A stretch of DNA of 64,000 bases from Artocarpus heterophyllus (taxonomy: Eukaryota; Streptophyta; Magnoliopsida; Rosales; Moraceae). The position numbers and the translations under genes were made by a program. Of the stretch, positions 34,852 through 46,677 are shown piece by piece (position 1 is the stretch's first letter; every line of letters starts with the position of its first letter). The notes under the pieces were generated by a model. The model did not search any database and was not told the DNA's origin. It saw only the letters and a list, made by a program, of their open reading frames with translations. Location of the stretch: positions 29,973,453 through 30,037,452 of the forward strand of contig CM046333.1 of NCBI GenBank assembly GCA_025403435.1, written 5' to 3'.

Positions 34852-35411
34852 TGTTAAATTTTGAACTAGAGAATTGAAACACTCATAAATCTTGAATCCT
34901 TCACACACACAAACCATAGAGAACAAGAAAGTAAGAAAACTGACACATAAAATTTTGCTGTGCTTCGAATTCCAATATAGCATCCTACGTCCACCCTAGT
35001 TGTCTCAGCAACTCAATCCACTAATTTCAGTTCACAGTACACACTGAAAGATCAATTCGATCTTTTTGTCTCTCACAGCACAGCTTTGAATCTTTCTAGA
35101 ATACAAGAAGAAGATCTCGAACACTCTCTCTGAAAAATCTCATTTCCAGTACCCAATTCACCCAATTGACTCTGTTAATCTCTCGAGAACTTATCAACAA
35201 AGTATCTATAGATGTAAGCAATAGTACCGGGCAAATAATCCTTTCCTATTGGCTCGGGATGAGTCAGTAAAACTTTAACGGTTGCTGATCATGAGACACA
35301 CACGGCAGACTGAACTCTAACGTGGCAAATAGACTTGTGCCATATCAATAGACGCAAAAAGATAACACTATGCTAGGCATATATTATTCATACTTTGTTC
35401 TATTTACAACA
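34852..35411 (-). repeat. copia-2 5' LTR
   Basis: This 560-bp region lies between caaca (35407-35411, which on the minus strand gives the start TGTTG) and tgttaaa at 34852 (minus-strand end TTAACA). It borders a primer-binding site. Its partner LTR is not in the window because the element is cut at 16875, so the boundaries rest on termini only. Flank bases at 35412 are cctaa. Confidence 0.7.
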
Positions 35412-35812
35412 CCTAACTAATAAAAAGAAATAAAACTAAAACCAACCGATTCTATATGTTTTTTCTTTTTGTTTCCTGAAAGGGGAAAAAAAAAGTCTAT
35501 ATGTATATATTTGACAATTTTACTCCCAAAGAAAAAAATGTTCATACTGGTTATATCCACTCTAATGCTTGGAACCTGGATTTAAAAAAAAAAGAATAAA
35601 CCAAATAAATGGGTAATTGTCACTCCAGTAGTAGTAATAGTAAAATAAGAAAAAAAATTAAATTAAATATAAAACGCATGTGAAGAAATATCTAAGAGGC
35701 GTTTATAGCAAATAAAACTTTAATCTTGTTAAGAAATATTTATAAAGGGAACTAAAAGCTTCACAATTCTTGTTTTGATTTCATATCATTTAATCAAGCC
35801 AGGAGTTCAAAC

Positions 35813-36428
35813 TAGGGGTGGCAATAATCGTGTTCGTGCCGTGCTCGTGTCAGCACGTTTACAGTACGACATGTTTAACCCGAACACGAACGCGACACGA
35901 TTAATAAACATGCCAGAAATGCAAACATGAACATGGCACGCTTATGGCATGCGTAACACAGCATGACACGATTAACACGATTATTAAACGTGTCGTGACA
36001 GGTTGACACGATAACAACACGCATATGACATGTTTATGACCCAATTAACTAAAAAATTTTAAAAAAATTAAAAAAAAATTTAAAAAAATTTAAAAAATTT
36101 ATTTTAAAAAAGCTAATAAAGAAAATTAACAAAAACACAATATCTAATTAATACTAACATATTATAAATATTTAAAATATTTTTATTTTTAAGTTTAAAT
36201 ATGTTATAAATGGGCGGGTCGTGTCGTGTCGTGTTAACACGTTTACGGCCTGTTTAATTAAACGTGTTAAGGCGTGTTTAGCGTGTTAGCACGAATTCAG
36301 CCTATTTATTTTAGTGTTATTCGTGCCAACTCATTTATGGCACAATTAATAAACGTACAATCTAAACCTATTTTTCTTGTGTCGTTTTCGTATCGTATCA
36401 TCATGTTGTGTCCAAATTGCCAGCCCTA
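35813..36428. mobile_element. hAT-type MITE
   Basis: Terminal inverted repeats TAGGGGTGGCAAT and ATTGCCAGCCCTA bound 616 bp. Flanks gttcaaac (35805-35812) and attcaaac (36429-36436) form an 8-bp duplication with one change, as hAT elements make. The interior is rich in cgtg/cacg words (cgtgtcgtgtcgtgttaacacg near 36218) around an A-rich centre. No transposase is encoded. The short minus ORF at 36346-36540 is a shadow. Confidence 0.85.
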
Positions 36429-36436
36429 ATTCAAAC

Positions 36437-37540
36437 ATATGGGAGGTGACACAGTTGGCTTGTTTGGTCTTTTGACAAAAATGGCTTGAAATAATGTTTG
36501 ACTCGTTTAGTGCGTTGAATAATGTTCTAGACTTGGACAAGGATCAAGGAATTGGATGTGTTGTCCTCTCTAGCATGCAATCCCTTTGGAAGCCTATTTG
36601 GATATCCCTCGGAACCGGCGGAATTAGGGAGCACTGTATTTATCTCTGCTTCCGTTTATTTTTTCCAATTTCAGGATTGAAGATGAAAATTGCATAGACG
36701 TTGAATGCAGAGACCCTTAACAAAAATTACAAAACCTACTCTTTTCTATCGATCTTTTCCTTTTATTTATTTTGAGTTTTGTTTTTTAAGTTTAAAAACA
36801 ATTTTTATTTCGGTTAATAAATGTTCAAATGGTATCTAATTTATATTGAGAAGGATAATTTTGGTTTTCTTCAAATTTTGATTGCTTTAAGGAGTATCTT
36901 GTAACTAATTTCATAAACAGAAAAGATACCTCAGGCTTTAGCTTAATCAGAGAGGTAAAAGTAGGCATTGGCTAAACATAAAGAGAAGTTTTGGGCATTT
37001 TGCGTTATTAATTATCCAGAGAGGCTTGTTATTTCAAAAATCTGACGAGTCAAAAAGCAAGTAAGGGATAGTTTTGAAGAAACACATAGGATAGGTACTT
37101 TAAGCACAAGAGGCATTAATTCGGACGCAAATGACCGTGACATAAATAACGACTCAACCCCAATCATAAACCATAGCCACCGGCAGAATCTAATGAAACG
37201 TTCAAAGGGGTAAAGGGCTCACCGAGTTCCAATAAAAGAAAAACAAAAAGGCTCATGGCTGTTTTAGCACACACTAATGGCTCTATCAAACACTTCTATA
37301 GACAATGGTTAACTCCAATTAATGCTAGATCGAATTGCTAATAGCATTAATCCTAAACACACCACCGTAAAGCACACTACCTTGCGACTAGACCAAATGA
37401 CAATTTTAAAGTGCGTGGAAACTACCTCCATTATTATAACAGAAAGCCAATAAAACACAAAAAAACAAGCTACAATTAAGCAGTGTAAAAAACTTCAATT
37501 TTAGTTTACAAAGAAAGAAAATAAAACAAACAAGTAAAAG
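36437..37540. other. Intergenic sequence without recognisable gene
   Basis: AT-rich sequence. One 67-codon plus ORF (36494-36697) has no recognisable motif and no supporting signals. 35412-35804 is likewise plain AT-rich DNA. Confidence 0.4.
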
Positions 37541-38087
37541 CTAGGCGACAAAATCGAAAACTCCGGTGACAAACAGGTTATTGCCAAGGATGGAAAAGAG
37601 AATCATAGAATTGCCGGTGAGCCGAAAGGTAAATGGGAATGAGTCTGACAACCAACCCATAGAAGAGAACCACTGCTGCACTTCTCCACCGCGAGAGAGT
37701 TTTACCCCTTCAGCTCCGCCACAACAACAAGGACCAATCCTTCGTGAAACCCAGCAAAGAAAGCAACAGCGCAAATCCACCTTTGTGAAGAAAAAACCTC
37801 GCCTTTCCACTAGCTCCCCCCTACATGTAGCCAAGGAACCTCCGCCCATGGCTAAAGAGCATAGCACCACCCACGAACAGAACCCACTCACCCATTCCAA
37901 GATCTTTCCTCCAACTAGGACAGAAACTGTTCATCATCGAAATTTCCCATCCATCGCTAATTGGATACCCATCCAAGGGGCTGGAAGCTCGACAAACAGC
38001 CCAGGGGGCTATGCCAAACTTCGGCCCTGTACACTCTCTTAAGGCGGACGCGAAGTGAGGCCAAAAAAAAAAAAAGGAACCCAGCAA
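37541..38087. other. GC-richer segment with overlapping unassigned ORFs
   Basis: A plus ORF of 158 codons (37566-38042) and minus ORFs of 119 (37541-37900) and 88 codons (37821-38087) overlap. The plus product is Pro/Ser/Gln-rich and basic. The minus product has Cys/Gly-rich and hydrophobic stretches and ends GVFDFVA, followed by AT-rich sequence like a 3' UTR. I recognise neither. The composition differs from the flanks, so a degraded gene piece is possible. Confidence 0.25.
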
Positions 38088-38389
38088 ATCTAATGGGGGA
38101 AAGTTAATGTCACTGGTATCGTTAATAAGTATGTCCGTTCTAATCTAATCCTTTAATATTATCCTATTCAATACTATATTATCTCATAAATTAGTAACTT
38201 CCAATGTTTAAAAGAAAGTTAAAATGGTTTTTTATACAAATTATTTTGAGAAAATAAGATTAAAATGAGATGAAATATATTAAAATATAGATGACTTTTT
38301 TTGTGGAAATCTCAAGTATGGTTTATGTTTTAAATTATTAGATATAGTTAAAATTAATTTTTTTTATAGATTTAATGGTTGAAAAATAA

Positions 38390-38495
38390 ATAATCATATA
38401 TATGTATTTTTTAAGGTTTTGTCTAAAAATATTGCCTTCTAGATAATCATGTATGTGTATCTTTTAAGGTTCTATGTAAAAATTTTGTCTTCTAG
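38390..38495 (+). repeat. 53-bp tandem duplication
   Basis: Two units, 38390-38442 and 38443-38495, share ataatcat, ttttaaggtt and cttctag with few differences. A related segment (aaaattaat...aaaaaataaa) flanks them at 38351-38389 and 38582-38623. Non-coding. Confidence 0.8.
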
Positions 38496-38899
38496 TAAAG
38501 CATTTTTTTTAAGGAGCTTCTCAAAGCATATCTATTGAAAATCTCTACAGATAATATGTTTTTAAACCTTTAAAATTGATCAAAATTAATATCTTTTTTA
38601 TAAACTTAACAGTTAAAAAATAAATGTTAGATGTTAATGATGAATATATCATTCATATCTCTTTTTCGATTCTCACAAAGTAAATTGCCCTTTTATTTAT
38701 ATATACTTGGAATTTATATCCCCATCAAAAAAACTAAAATCTCTTTTATTTTTATTTTTATTTTATTTTGTTTGTTTTCACGGTTAGACACGAAAGTCAA
38801 ACGGACGGATTGAGGAAATAGGGGCTAACTTTGCATCTTTTCCACCTTCTCTGTTTGTCTTTCTTTCCTTAATTAATAAAATAATGGAGCAATAAATTA

Positions 38900-39040
38900 T
38901 ACTTATCTCAACGTAATAAATAACACTATTTTTTAAAAGAAGAAAAGTCTGTCAGAAGATATATTCTGTCTGATGTGCAGAAAAGCAGATTGATTGAAGA
39001 TCAGATTCGACATCGATCACACAACACTCGGCCAATCCCG
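38900..39040 (+). other. Probable non-coding first exon of the host gene
   Basis: The stretch ends CCCG followed by a good donor, gtaattc, at 39041. It is followed by a T-rich, intron-like sequence. The upstream ATG at 38975 opens 22 codons that do not join in frame with the main ORF after splicing to 46403, so it would act as an upstream ORF. The transcription start is not defined; 38900 is a guess. Confidence 0.45.
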
Positions 39041-40617
39041 GTAATTCATTTCTCTCGTTATCTTTCTATCTCGATATTTCAGATTCATGATTTGAACTCC
39101 GTTATTTTTTTTCTGACTCTTAGTTTGAATTTCTTAATTCAATTGATTTATTTGTTCGATATTTGGTTTTGTTTTCTTTTGCTGTTATTTCAATAAGATT
39201 GATATCTTTTTTAAATCATGTCAGTTTCCATCCATCTGCATATAGTACAGAATACAGATTAATTTCACTCTTTGTAAGTTTCTATTTTTGTTCACGTATT
39301 CAATTTTTGATTGTTTGCAATAGGAAAACTGTGCTATTGTAAGAGAAGATTAAATCTTTTAACGGAAATGATGGTGAAACTGAATATCAGAGAGTCGCAA
39401 ATTCGGGTTTAGTTTTCATGGATAAGGTCCTAGGATTAGATAGTAATCTGTTCATAGGATGCCAATTTACAATAACATAACAAATCTAGAAAGTTCTTCT
39501 TTTGTTCTGGGGATAGAACTTTTATGTGAACTCAGCCATCTTATCTTGGTTTTAGTCCTCTTCATTATCTGATGGTTTTGCCTTTCGATTTCGGATGCTT
39601 GGTAAATTTTCCCATTTGAGTTAGTGTAGATGGGGAGTGTTTTTGGTGGTATTAATCTGATGCTTGGACTTTGAAGAAAATCATGTAAGAGAAGACCAAT
39701 GGTGTGAAACTTAGTAGCTGCTTTTTTTATTTATTATTTCTATTGTTAGTATTCATTTAAAAAAAAAAAAAACAACAACAACACAACACAAGTCAAGTCA
39801 AAAACAAATACTCCCGCGAACATCCTACACCGACGCAGTCAGGGCAAGAAAAAAAAAAAAAGAGAGCAGCCCAAACCAGAATATTAGGAATCTCAGTCTT
39901 AGGAGCCAAGAGGGAACTATCGAACGGCACACCAGGGGACGAGCTCGCCCGTCTTACTGAGCTACGAGCTACAACATTTCCATTCCTCCGAATCCAAAAG
40001 AAAGCAATAAACAGAAGTCTGGAGCCAAATCCACAGCCTTTACCCTCGCATTCTCAATCTCCAATCCTCTGCACACTCTAAGAAGGGAAAAGAATTTGAA
40101 CCAACCTCACCATCACCTTCAATGAGAGAAAAGAATCCCAAATAACCCTAGTTGCTGTAGTCATGAACTTTGTTTAGTGTAATTGCTTAATGTGAAGAGA
40201 TACTTAGCTTTTGTATTGCTCGTTCTTGTAGTAGAATAGTTGAATATCATCCATGTTAAATGATCATGATTCATGCTTTGTCTTAGTGTCTTTCCTATGA
40301 GGTTGAACTTTGGTTCTGGCTCTTGAAGTTGTTTCACTATTTATTCATACAGAGGAAAGTGGAAAAAGGAAAAAGAACTGTCTATTCAATTTCTCCCATA
40401 CAGTACTTCTCATGAACTGCTGAAACGGGTTAAGAAGAATGCCAGTTGTTTCTTATGCTTGAACACATTTCAAAAGAAAATATATGGTTTTTTTTTTCCC
40501 TCTTTGATCAATAAGCATGGTTTCATTGACAATCACCTAAAGAAGGAGCAAAGGATGCAAGAAACAAACGTCAAAAACTACAAAGCCTGAAAACAACATA
40601 ACTAAATACAAGGGGAA

Positions 40618-40779
40618 TGTGGCGCTGAGAGGAAAAATAGGAAACTAACTCCCTCTAATTTCTCTCCTAAATAGGATACTAACTACCTAATAAAATCCCT
40701 GAATTGAAGGGATTTTAATCTCCCTGAATTAAAGGGATTTTAATCTCATCTTTATTTACAATCTTATTATATCTCGACA
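40618..40779 (-). repeat. copia-4 3' LTR, internally deleted
   Basis: 162 bp against 231 bp for its partner. It keeps the outer end next to gggaa but lacks about 70 bp after the first dozen bases (tgtggcgctga then gaggaaaaatagg). It holds the 25-bp tandem repeat at 40697-40721 and 40722-40746 (ccctgaatt, aagggattttaatct), also present in the other LTR. Confidence 0.88.
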
Positions 40780-40795
40780 CTCCCCCTCAAGCTGA
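40780..40795 (-). other. copia-4 polypurine tract
   Basis: The minus strand reads AGCTTGAGGGGGAG directly before the LTR start TGTCGAG. This is the plus-strand primer site of the element and overlaps the last codons of the polyprotein frame. Confidence 0.85.
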
Positions 40796-43700
40796 GGAAC
40801 AGATGTCTTCCATTCCCAGCTTGGATACAATGTCATGAAAACTTGAGCTGTTCAACCCTTTGGTTAAAGCATCAGCTAATTGATGCTCTGAAGGAACATA
40901 GGACATACATATTAACCCGTCTTCCAACTTTTCCTTGATGAAATGTCTATCAATCTCAATATGCTTGGTCCTATCGTGTTGTATAGGATTATGAGCAATA
41001 TTGATAGCTGATTTGTTGTCACAATAGAGCTTCATAGGACATTCCCATTTGACTTTCAAATCATCAAGAACGATCCTTAACCAAAGTAGTTCACACAATC
41101 CTTGAGCAATAGCCTTGAATTCCGATTCTGCAGATGACCTTGCCACCACATTCTGCTTCTTGCTTCTCCAAGTTACCAAATTACCACCAAGGAAAGTACA
41201 ATACCCTGCAGTTGACCTTCTATCCACTAGAGAACCTGCATAGTCTACATCAGTGTTAGCTTCTAAAGTTAGAGCGTTGTTTTTCTTGAACAAAATTCTT
41301 TTCCCTGGATTGCCTTTCAAGTAATGCAACACCCTGTAAGCAGCTTGGAGATGAGGTTCCCTTGGATCATGCATGAATTGACTGATCATGCTCACAGAGT
41401 AGGCTATATCTAGACGAGTGTGAGCAAGATATATGAGTTTACTAACCAACCTCTGGTACATTCTTTTGTCAACAGCCGGTTCTTCTTTAGCTTCTCCCAA
41501 CTTGTGGTTTGGATCCATCGGTGTAGAAATTGGTTTAGACCCGATCTTCCCTATTTCTGCCAATAAATCAGTCACGTACTTTTGTTGAGAAATAAAGATT
41601 CCTTGTGTGGAATATGCCACCTCTATACCGAGAAAGTACTTCAATTTCCCCAGTTCTTTTATCTCAAACTCTCATGCTAGTTTTTGTTTCACTTCATGCT
41701 TCTCTCTTTCATCATTTCCAGTTACTATGATATCATCCACATAGACTAGAAGAATAGTCACCTCTCCTGAAGTTGAATGCTTAATAAAAAGAGTATGATC
41801 ACCTTGGCTTTGCTTATATCCAGATTTCTTCATGACTTTTGCAAATCTCCCAAACCATGCTCTAGGAGATTGTTTCAACCCATAAAGAGCTTTCTTTAGC
41901 TTGCATACTTTGTTGCCTGTGTCCCCTGTAAATCCCGGTGGGATATTCATGTAAATTTCTTCATCTAGGTCACCATGGAGAAATGCATTCTTAACATCAT
42001 ACTGTAGAAGTTGCCAATTGAAGTGGGCAGCCAATGATAACAGAACTCTCACTGTGTTCATTTTTGCAACTGGAGCAAAAGTCTCCTAATAATCAACCCC
42101 ATAGGTTTGAATATACCCTTTGGCCACCAATCTTGCTTTATACCTCTCAAGGGATCCATCCGCTTTGTATTTCAGTGTGAAGATCCATTTACAATCAACA
42201 ATGTTCTTCCCTTCCGGTTTATCAACAATCTCCCAAGTTTTATTCTTTTCTAATGCACTCATTTCCTCTCTCATAGCATCCCTCCATTCTCTTCTTGACA
42301 ATGCCTCAGACACAGTGCTAGGTATAGTCATGGTGTTTAGACTCACAATGAACTTTCTGTGGGCTGGAGATAGGTGTTTAAGAGAGACATAGTTATACAG
42401 TGGATAGAGTGGTCGGTTAGTGCATTCTCTGGTAGCTTTTCTAACAACAATGGGAAGATCTAGGTCATCTATTGGATTGGCTATTTCATCTTATTGTGTG
42501 TGTGAAGATGGGTTAGACCTTACTGTGCTCTCTTTTGTGGATTCTGAGTTAGATTCTTGGACTTGTGTCTGTTCTAGAACGGCCTTTCTTCTTGAATACA
42601 CTTGAGAAAACCTTGGAAACTTGTGAGTAACACTGACTGGAATAGAAGATGACTCAGGTTCAGTAGGAGTAGCTGAAATAGGAGTAGGATTGGTTGAAAT
42701 GAGTTCATTTGACTGGATTGTAACCTGCGGAAGGGCTGGAACAAGTGGTAGATCAAGAGATTGAAGTGGTTCAAATGATTCACAAGTACTATCTTCCATG
42801 GAAATCTCCCCCTGAAGAGAGGACTTGGAGAAAAAAGGGGTATGTTCAAAGAAAGTGACATCTGCCGAGGTGTAAAATTTTCTAGATGAAGGGTGGTAAC
42901 ATTTGTAACCTTTTTGAGTAGATGAGTACCCAAGGAAGACACATTTGATGGCTCGAGGGTTTAGTTTTCCCCTATCTTGACTGTGGACATGAATAAAGGC
43001 CGTACACCCAAACACCCTAAGAGTGAGTCCATTTGATGTTCTAAAATAAGGATAGAAACTATTGAGAAGTTCTATGGGACTTTTATTGTCTAAGACACGT
43101 GAGGGAATTCTATTGATCATGTATGTGGCAGTAAGAACGGCCTCTCCCCAATATGTCTTAGGAACATCCCCTTGGAATAGTAAAGCTCGGGTGGTGTTGA
43201 GTAAATGACCATTTTTTCTCTCAGCTACCCCATTTTGTTGGGGTGTGCTAACACATGATGAGTCATGGATAATGCCTTGTGATTGAAAGTAAGGTGACAA
43301 AACTTGGTTGAAGTAGTCCCGGGCATTGTCTGTCCTAAACCGTTTGATTTTAACCCCAAATTGGTTTTGAATCATTGAGTGGAAATTAGGTATAACAATG
43401 CTAATGTCAGATTTTTGTTTAAGAAGGAAGAGCCAAGTAACCCGAGTACAACCATCAATGAAGGATACAAACCAATGAGCCCCAGAAACATTGGGTACAG
43501 TAGAAGGACCCCATATGTCACTATGAATCAGATGAAAAGGAAAAGAACTTCTTTTATTACTAATTGGAAAAGATACACGAGTATGTTTGGCCAATTCACA
43601 AACATGACATTGAAACTCTGAAATATCTAATCCTTGAAACAAATGAGGAAACATGACTCTTAAGACCCTAAATGATGGATGACCAAGGCGTAGGTGATAC

Positions 43701-45217
43701 AACCAAATGGAATCTTTATTTGAGGAACTAAGAAAAGACACTGGTGATGTATTCCTATTTTTCTAAGATGATTCAAGGTGGTAAAGGCCGCTCCTTTCCT
43801 TAGCAAGTCCAATCCTCCTCCCCGAGCCCTGTTCCTGAAAAACACAGTAAGAAGGGAAAAAAGTAGCATAACATTTAAGGTCATGAGTAAGCTTTTGAAT
43901 GGAAACAAGACTAGCTGACAGTTTTGGTACATGGAGGACATTTTTAAGTATAAGGGTAGGTGTGATATGAACCTCTCCAAAACCTGCAACAGTAGCTAGA
44001 GAACCATTGGCTACTACAATTTTCCTATTACTAGGGCTGGGCGTATAGGTGTGGAAAAATTGAGATATGGGTGTCATATGTTCTGTGGCACCAGAGTCTA
44101 TTATCTACGAGTTGGTATAACAGTTGTCTTGGGCATTTGTGTAAAAAGAAAATGTAGGTTTACCTGAAAGAGCCAAGGAACATGTTCTAGAAGGTTTGTC
44201 AAGCGATCCCAACAAGCCACGCAATTTCTCAATTTCTTCACTGTTGAACCCTCCTATTGCAGAGTTTTCCTCAGGTTTGGGCTGCTGTTCTGCCATGTGA
44301 GCTTGAGGCCTTTGCTGCCCCCCACGGTTTCCCCATTCTCGGCTTGATGGTTTACCATTTAGCTTCCAACACTTTTCCTTTGTGTGTCTCGGTTTCTTGC
44401 AATAGGTGCACCAGAGAGTGTCTTTGTTCTCCTTCCACTGGTTGTCTCTACCCAAATTTTTAGGCAGTTCACTTTTTTCTTTCTCCAAACGATCAGTTTT
44501 TACTGCTAGAGCTGACCTGTCCATGGTTTGTGGTTCAAGCATCACACGTCTTCGACTTTCCTCTATTTGGATCAATGAAATTGTCTCTTCTAGAGACGGT
44601 GTGTCTTCCCTGTAGAGGCCTTGAATCCTGACCTGATCAAATTTAGGATTCAATCCAGCCAAAAATTCATATACCCAGTCCTTCTCAATGAAGTTCTTTA
44701 AAATTGTAGCATCTTCAGGACACTTCATCTCAATTACTCGGTAGTAGTCCAGTTCCTGCCACAGATTTTGCAAAAGGTTTGCATATTCTGTGACGGATTT
44801 GTCTCCTTGCTTAGTGGCTCCAGCTGTGACTTTTATTTCATATATTTGGGCAGCATTACGGGTCTTTGAATATGTGCGATGGATGCAGTCCCAAATCTCC
44901 TTCGCAGTTGTCAAAAACATGCAAGTGTCACTGATTGTAGGTTCCATTGAGTCCCAAAACCAGGACATAATCATGGAATCCTCTTCATCCCACGCTTCAA
45001 AGGCAGGATCCCCCTTTGCTGGTCCCTTTCCAAGCAAATGATTTAGTCTCCCCTTGCCTTTTAGGTATGTGCAGACAATTTGGGACCATTTAAGGTAGTT
45101 TTTTCCATTAAGCCTATTGGGCATCCTTATATTCTGCAACTCTCCAATTTTCTAGACAAAATTGGCTTTATCGGATAGGTTAGGGTTACTGGAGGCTACG
45201 GTTTCAGACGTGGACAT
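40787..45217 (-). pseudogene. copia-4 gag-pol polyprotein, one frame with six in-frame stops
   Basis: From the ATG at 45217 (MSTSETVASSN) to the stop at 40787 all domains lie in one frame of 1477 codons. Gag has NGKNYLKWSQIVCTYLK and the knuckle CTYCKKPRHTKEKC. Protease has an intact D-S-G (Asp 44096-44098). The integrase finger spacing is HX4HX23CX2C and the triad is D-D-E with 35 residues between the last two (HSDIWGPS, RTDNARDYF, STPQQNGVAERKN). RT has YVDD. RNase H is full length. Stops are at 45152, 44105, 43763, 42491, 42086 and 41672 (lowest base of each). Most fit Gln, Trp or Arg codons changed by one transition. Confidence 0.92.
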
Positions 45218-45353
45218 GATGAAGACTAGAAACACAAGGAACTGAATCCAACAATGAAGGCTGAAAAAGAAAAAAAGAACAACCTGAACCCAACAATGAA
45301 GGCTGCACAGAAAAAAAAAACGCTGAACAAGAATCCCAGAAAGAAATCTGTAC

Positions 45354-45365
45354 GCTCTGATACCA
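45354..45365 (-). other. copia-4 primer-binding site
   Basis: The minus strand reads TGGTATCAGAGC, a perfect initiator-Met tRNA complement, two bases from the LTR. Confidence 0.92.
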
Positions 45366-45367
45366 CG

Positions 45368-45598
45368 TGACGGAATGAGGTATTTAGCGTTGAAAAAATG
45401 GATTGATTTCATATTAATAATACATCAGTTTTTATAGTAGATTACAAGAGGAAAAATAGGAAACTAACTCCCTCTAATTTCTCTCCTAAATAGGAAACTA
45501 ACTACCTAAAAAAATCCCTGAATTGAAGGGATTTTAATCTCCCTGAATTAAAGGGATTTTAATCTCATTTTTATTTACAATCCTATTATATCTCGACA
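45368..45598 (-). repeat. copia-4 5' LTR
   Basis: 231 bp, from tgacgg at 45368 to tcgaca at 45598. The 25-bp tandem repeat is at 45516-45540 and 45541-45565. The outer end abuts the target duplication gggaa. Confidence 0.9.
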
Positions 45599-46419
45599 GG
45601 GAATATATGTTAAATTTAGTACCATCAGAATTTTCAACTCAAAGGTTCTTTTATGTATTCGGGAAGTGGTATTTTGACCTGTAGTTTTGGAAAATAACTA
45701 AAAGTAGTTGTGGAGATCAGCTTATCTATGCATGGCATTGTCAAACATATTGCTGCTGCATTTTTTTGGTGCAACACTGCAACTATTTGTTCCTCTTCGC
45801 AGAACAGATAAGAAAACTGAAGACAAAAAAATTTCTGTGAGGGTGTGCTCTGTGGGCTTTTGAAAGGACGTCTACACCTTTTTCGGGTTTTAAAGTTGTA
45901 GACTATTCCTTGACGCTCCTTGCTTTGGCAGGAGACAAGCTTTAGGGCTTATGTTTCACATCCTTGGGAACACTTCCAAATCTCGGAATTAATTTTATGG
46001 TTAAGTTTTCAATTGCTATCGTTACACAGTGGCTCAACAGTATGCAGTCAAAATTAGGCATGTAAATATCCTTAATTCCGCCCTGTCTTGTGATATGTTA
46101 CATATTTGCAACGATAAAGCAATTATTCATACTCACTAGTTACAGAAGCCAGATTAGCTGTAGTGGTGTTCTTATGAAAGAGGACATAAAAATAATTAGT
46201 TCTACCATAAAAAATGGTTGCATTAAAAGTTAAAAAAGCCTTTGCGGTAGTTACGCTAATTGAATCTAAGATTAGTTAGAACTTTTTTGTGAATGAATGC
46301 TCGTGGTTACAAGCTTCTTTACATGGATAACTTGATTTTCTGTTATTGTTTTAACTGTTTTCTTAATTGGATCGACACTTTTGATTACTTGCACTCTTGC
46401 AGACCAAGATCACCATTTT

Positions 46420-46677
46420 ATGGATAAGACAGCACCTGGAAAAGAGGTTCTTGAGGAAGTGACTAGAGAGTCGCTTATTTCCATTGCCTACTCTCTACCT
46501 GAGAAGGTCGTTGCTTCGAATCCTTCTTCCGACAAGGTGAATGGGGTGAGTCTGGTCGGCGGAATAGGTTCTGATGAAGAAGAAAAGTTTAGATCTGAAC
46601 TGATTTCTATTTCTTATACACAATCACCAGACGTGGAAGGCTTACCTGTTGCCCTGGGAGGAGAACTTAAGGATTAG
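46420..46677 (+). CDS. Short host protein of unknown function, 85 residues
   Basis: This is the only ORF in the window that looks like a host gene. It starts at ATG 46420, 17 bases into the exon after a clean acceptor (tcttgcag, 46402), and ends at TAG 46675-46677. The product is acidic, with no signal peptide or membrane segment. It holds an internal echo: LISIAY at residues 19-24 followed by a Pro at 27, and LISISY at residues 61-66 followed by a Pro at 70, each preceded by Glu/Ser. The middle is Ser/Asp-rich. The reading could begin upstream in the same frame (46381), but that lies in the intron. I do not recognise a named family. Orientation is opposite to copia-4. Confidence 0.6.
   Translation: MDKTAPGKEVLEEVTRESLISIAYSLPEKVVASNPSSDKVNGVSLVGGIGSDEEEKFRSELISISYTQSPDVEGLPVALGGELKD

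Larger units (their letters stand above)
40618..45598 (-). mobile_element. Ty1/copia retrotransposon, young and nearly intact (copia-4)
   Basis: The ends are TGTGG at 40618 and tcgaca at 45598, with perfect duplications gggaa at 40613-40617 and 45599-45603. The 5-kb element has short LTRs, a primer-binding site, a polypurine tract and one long polyprotein frame broken only by stop codons. It sits in antisense orientation within the intron of the gene whose ORF is at 46420. It is the best-preserved element in the window. Confidence 0.95.
39041..46402 (+). other. Putative 7.4-kb intron in the 5' UTR, holding copia-4
   Basis: Donor gtaatt at 39041; acceptor cactcttgcag ending at 46402, preceded by a T-rich tract. 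Without copia-4 the intron would be about 2.4 kb. Long 5'-UTR introns with T-rich sequence near the donor are common in plant genes. No other exon was found inside. An A-rich, (aac)n start occurs near 39757, and 39780-40160 is an unclassified segment, possibly an old LINE piece. Confidence 0.5.

Noticed and set aside
39750..40160. LINE 3' end within the intron
   Set aside because: A-rich start and weak RNase H-like words on the minus strand, but the poly-A orientation conflicts and no RT block is present.
42574..42942. 122-codon minus-strand ORF
   Set aside because: Out of frame with the copia-4 polyprotein, which explains the same bases with known motifs.
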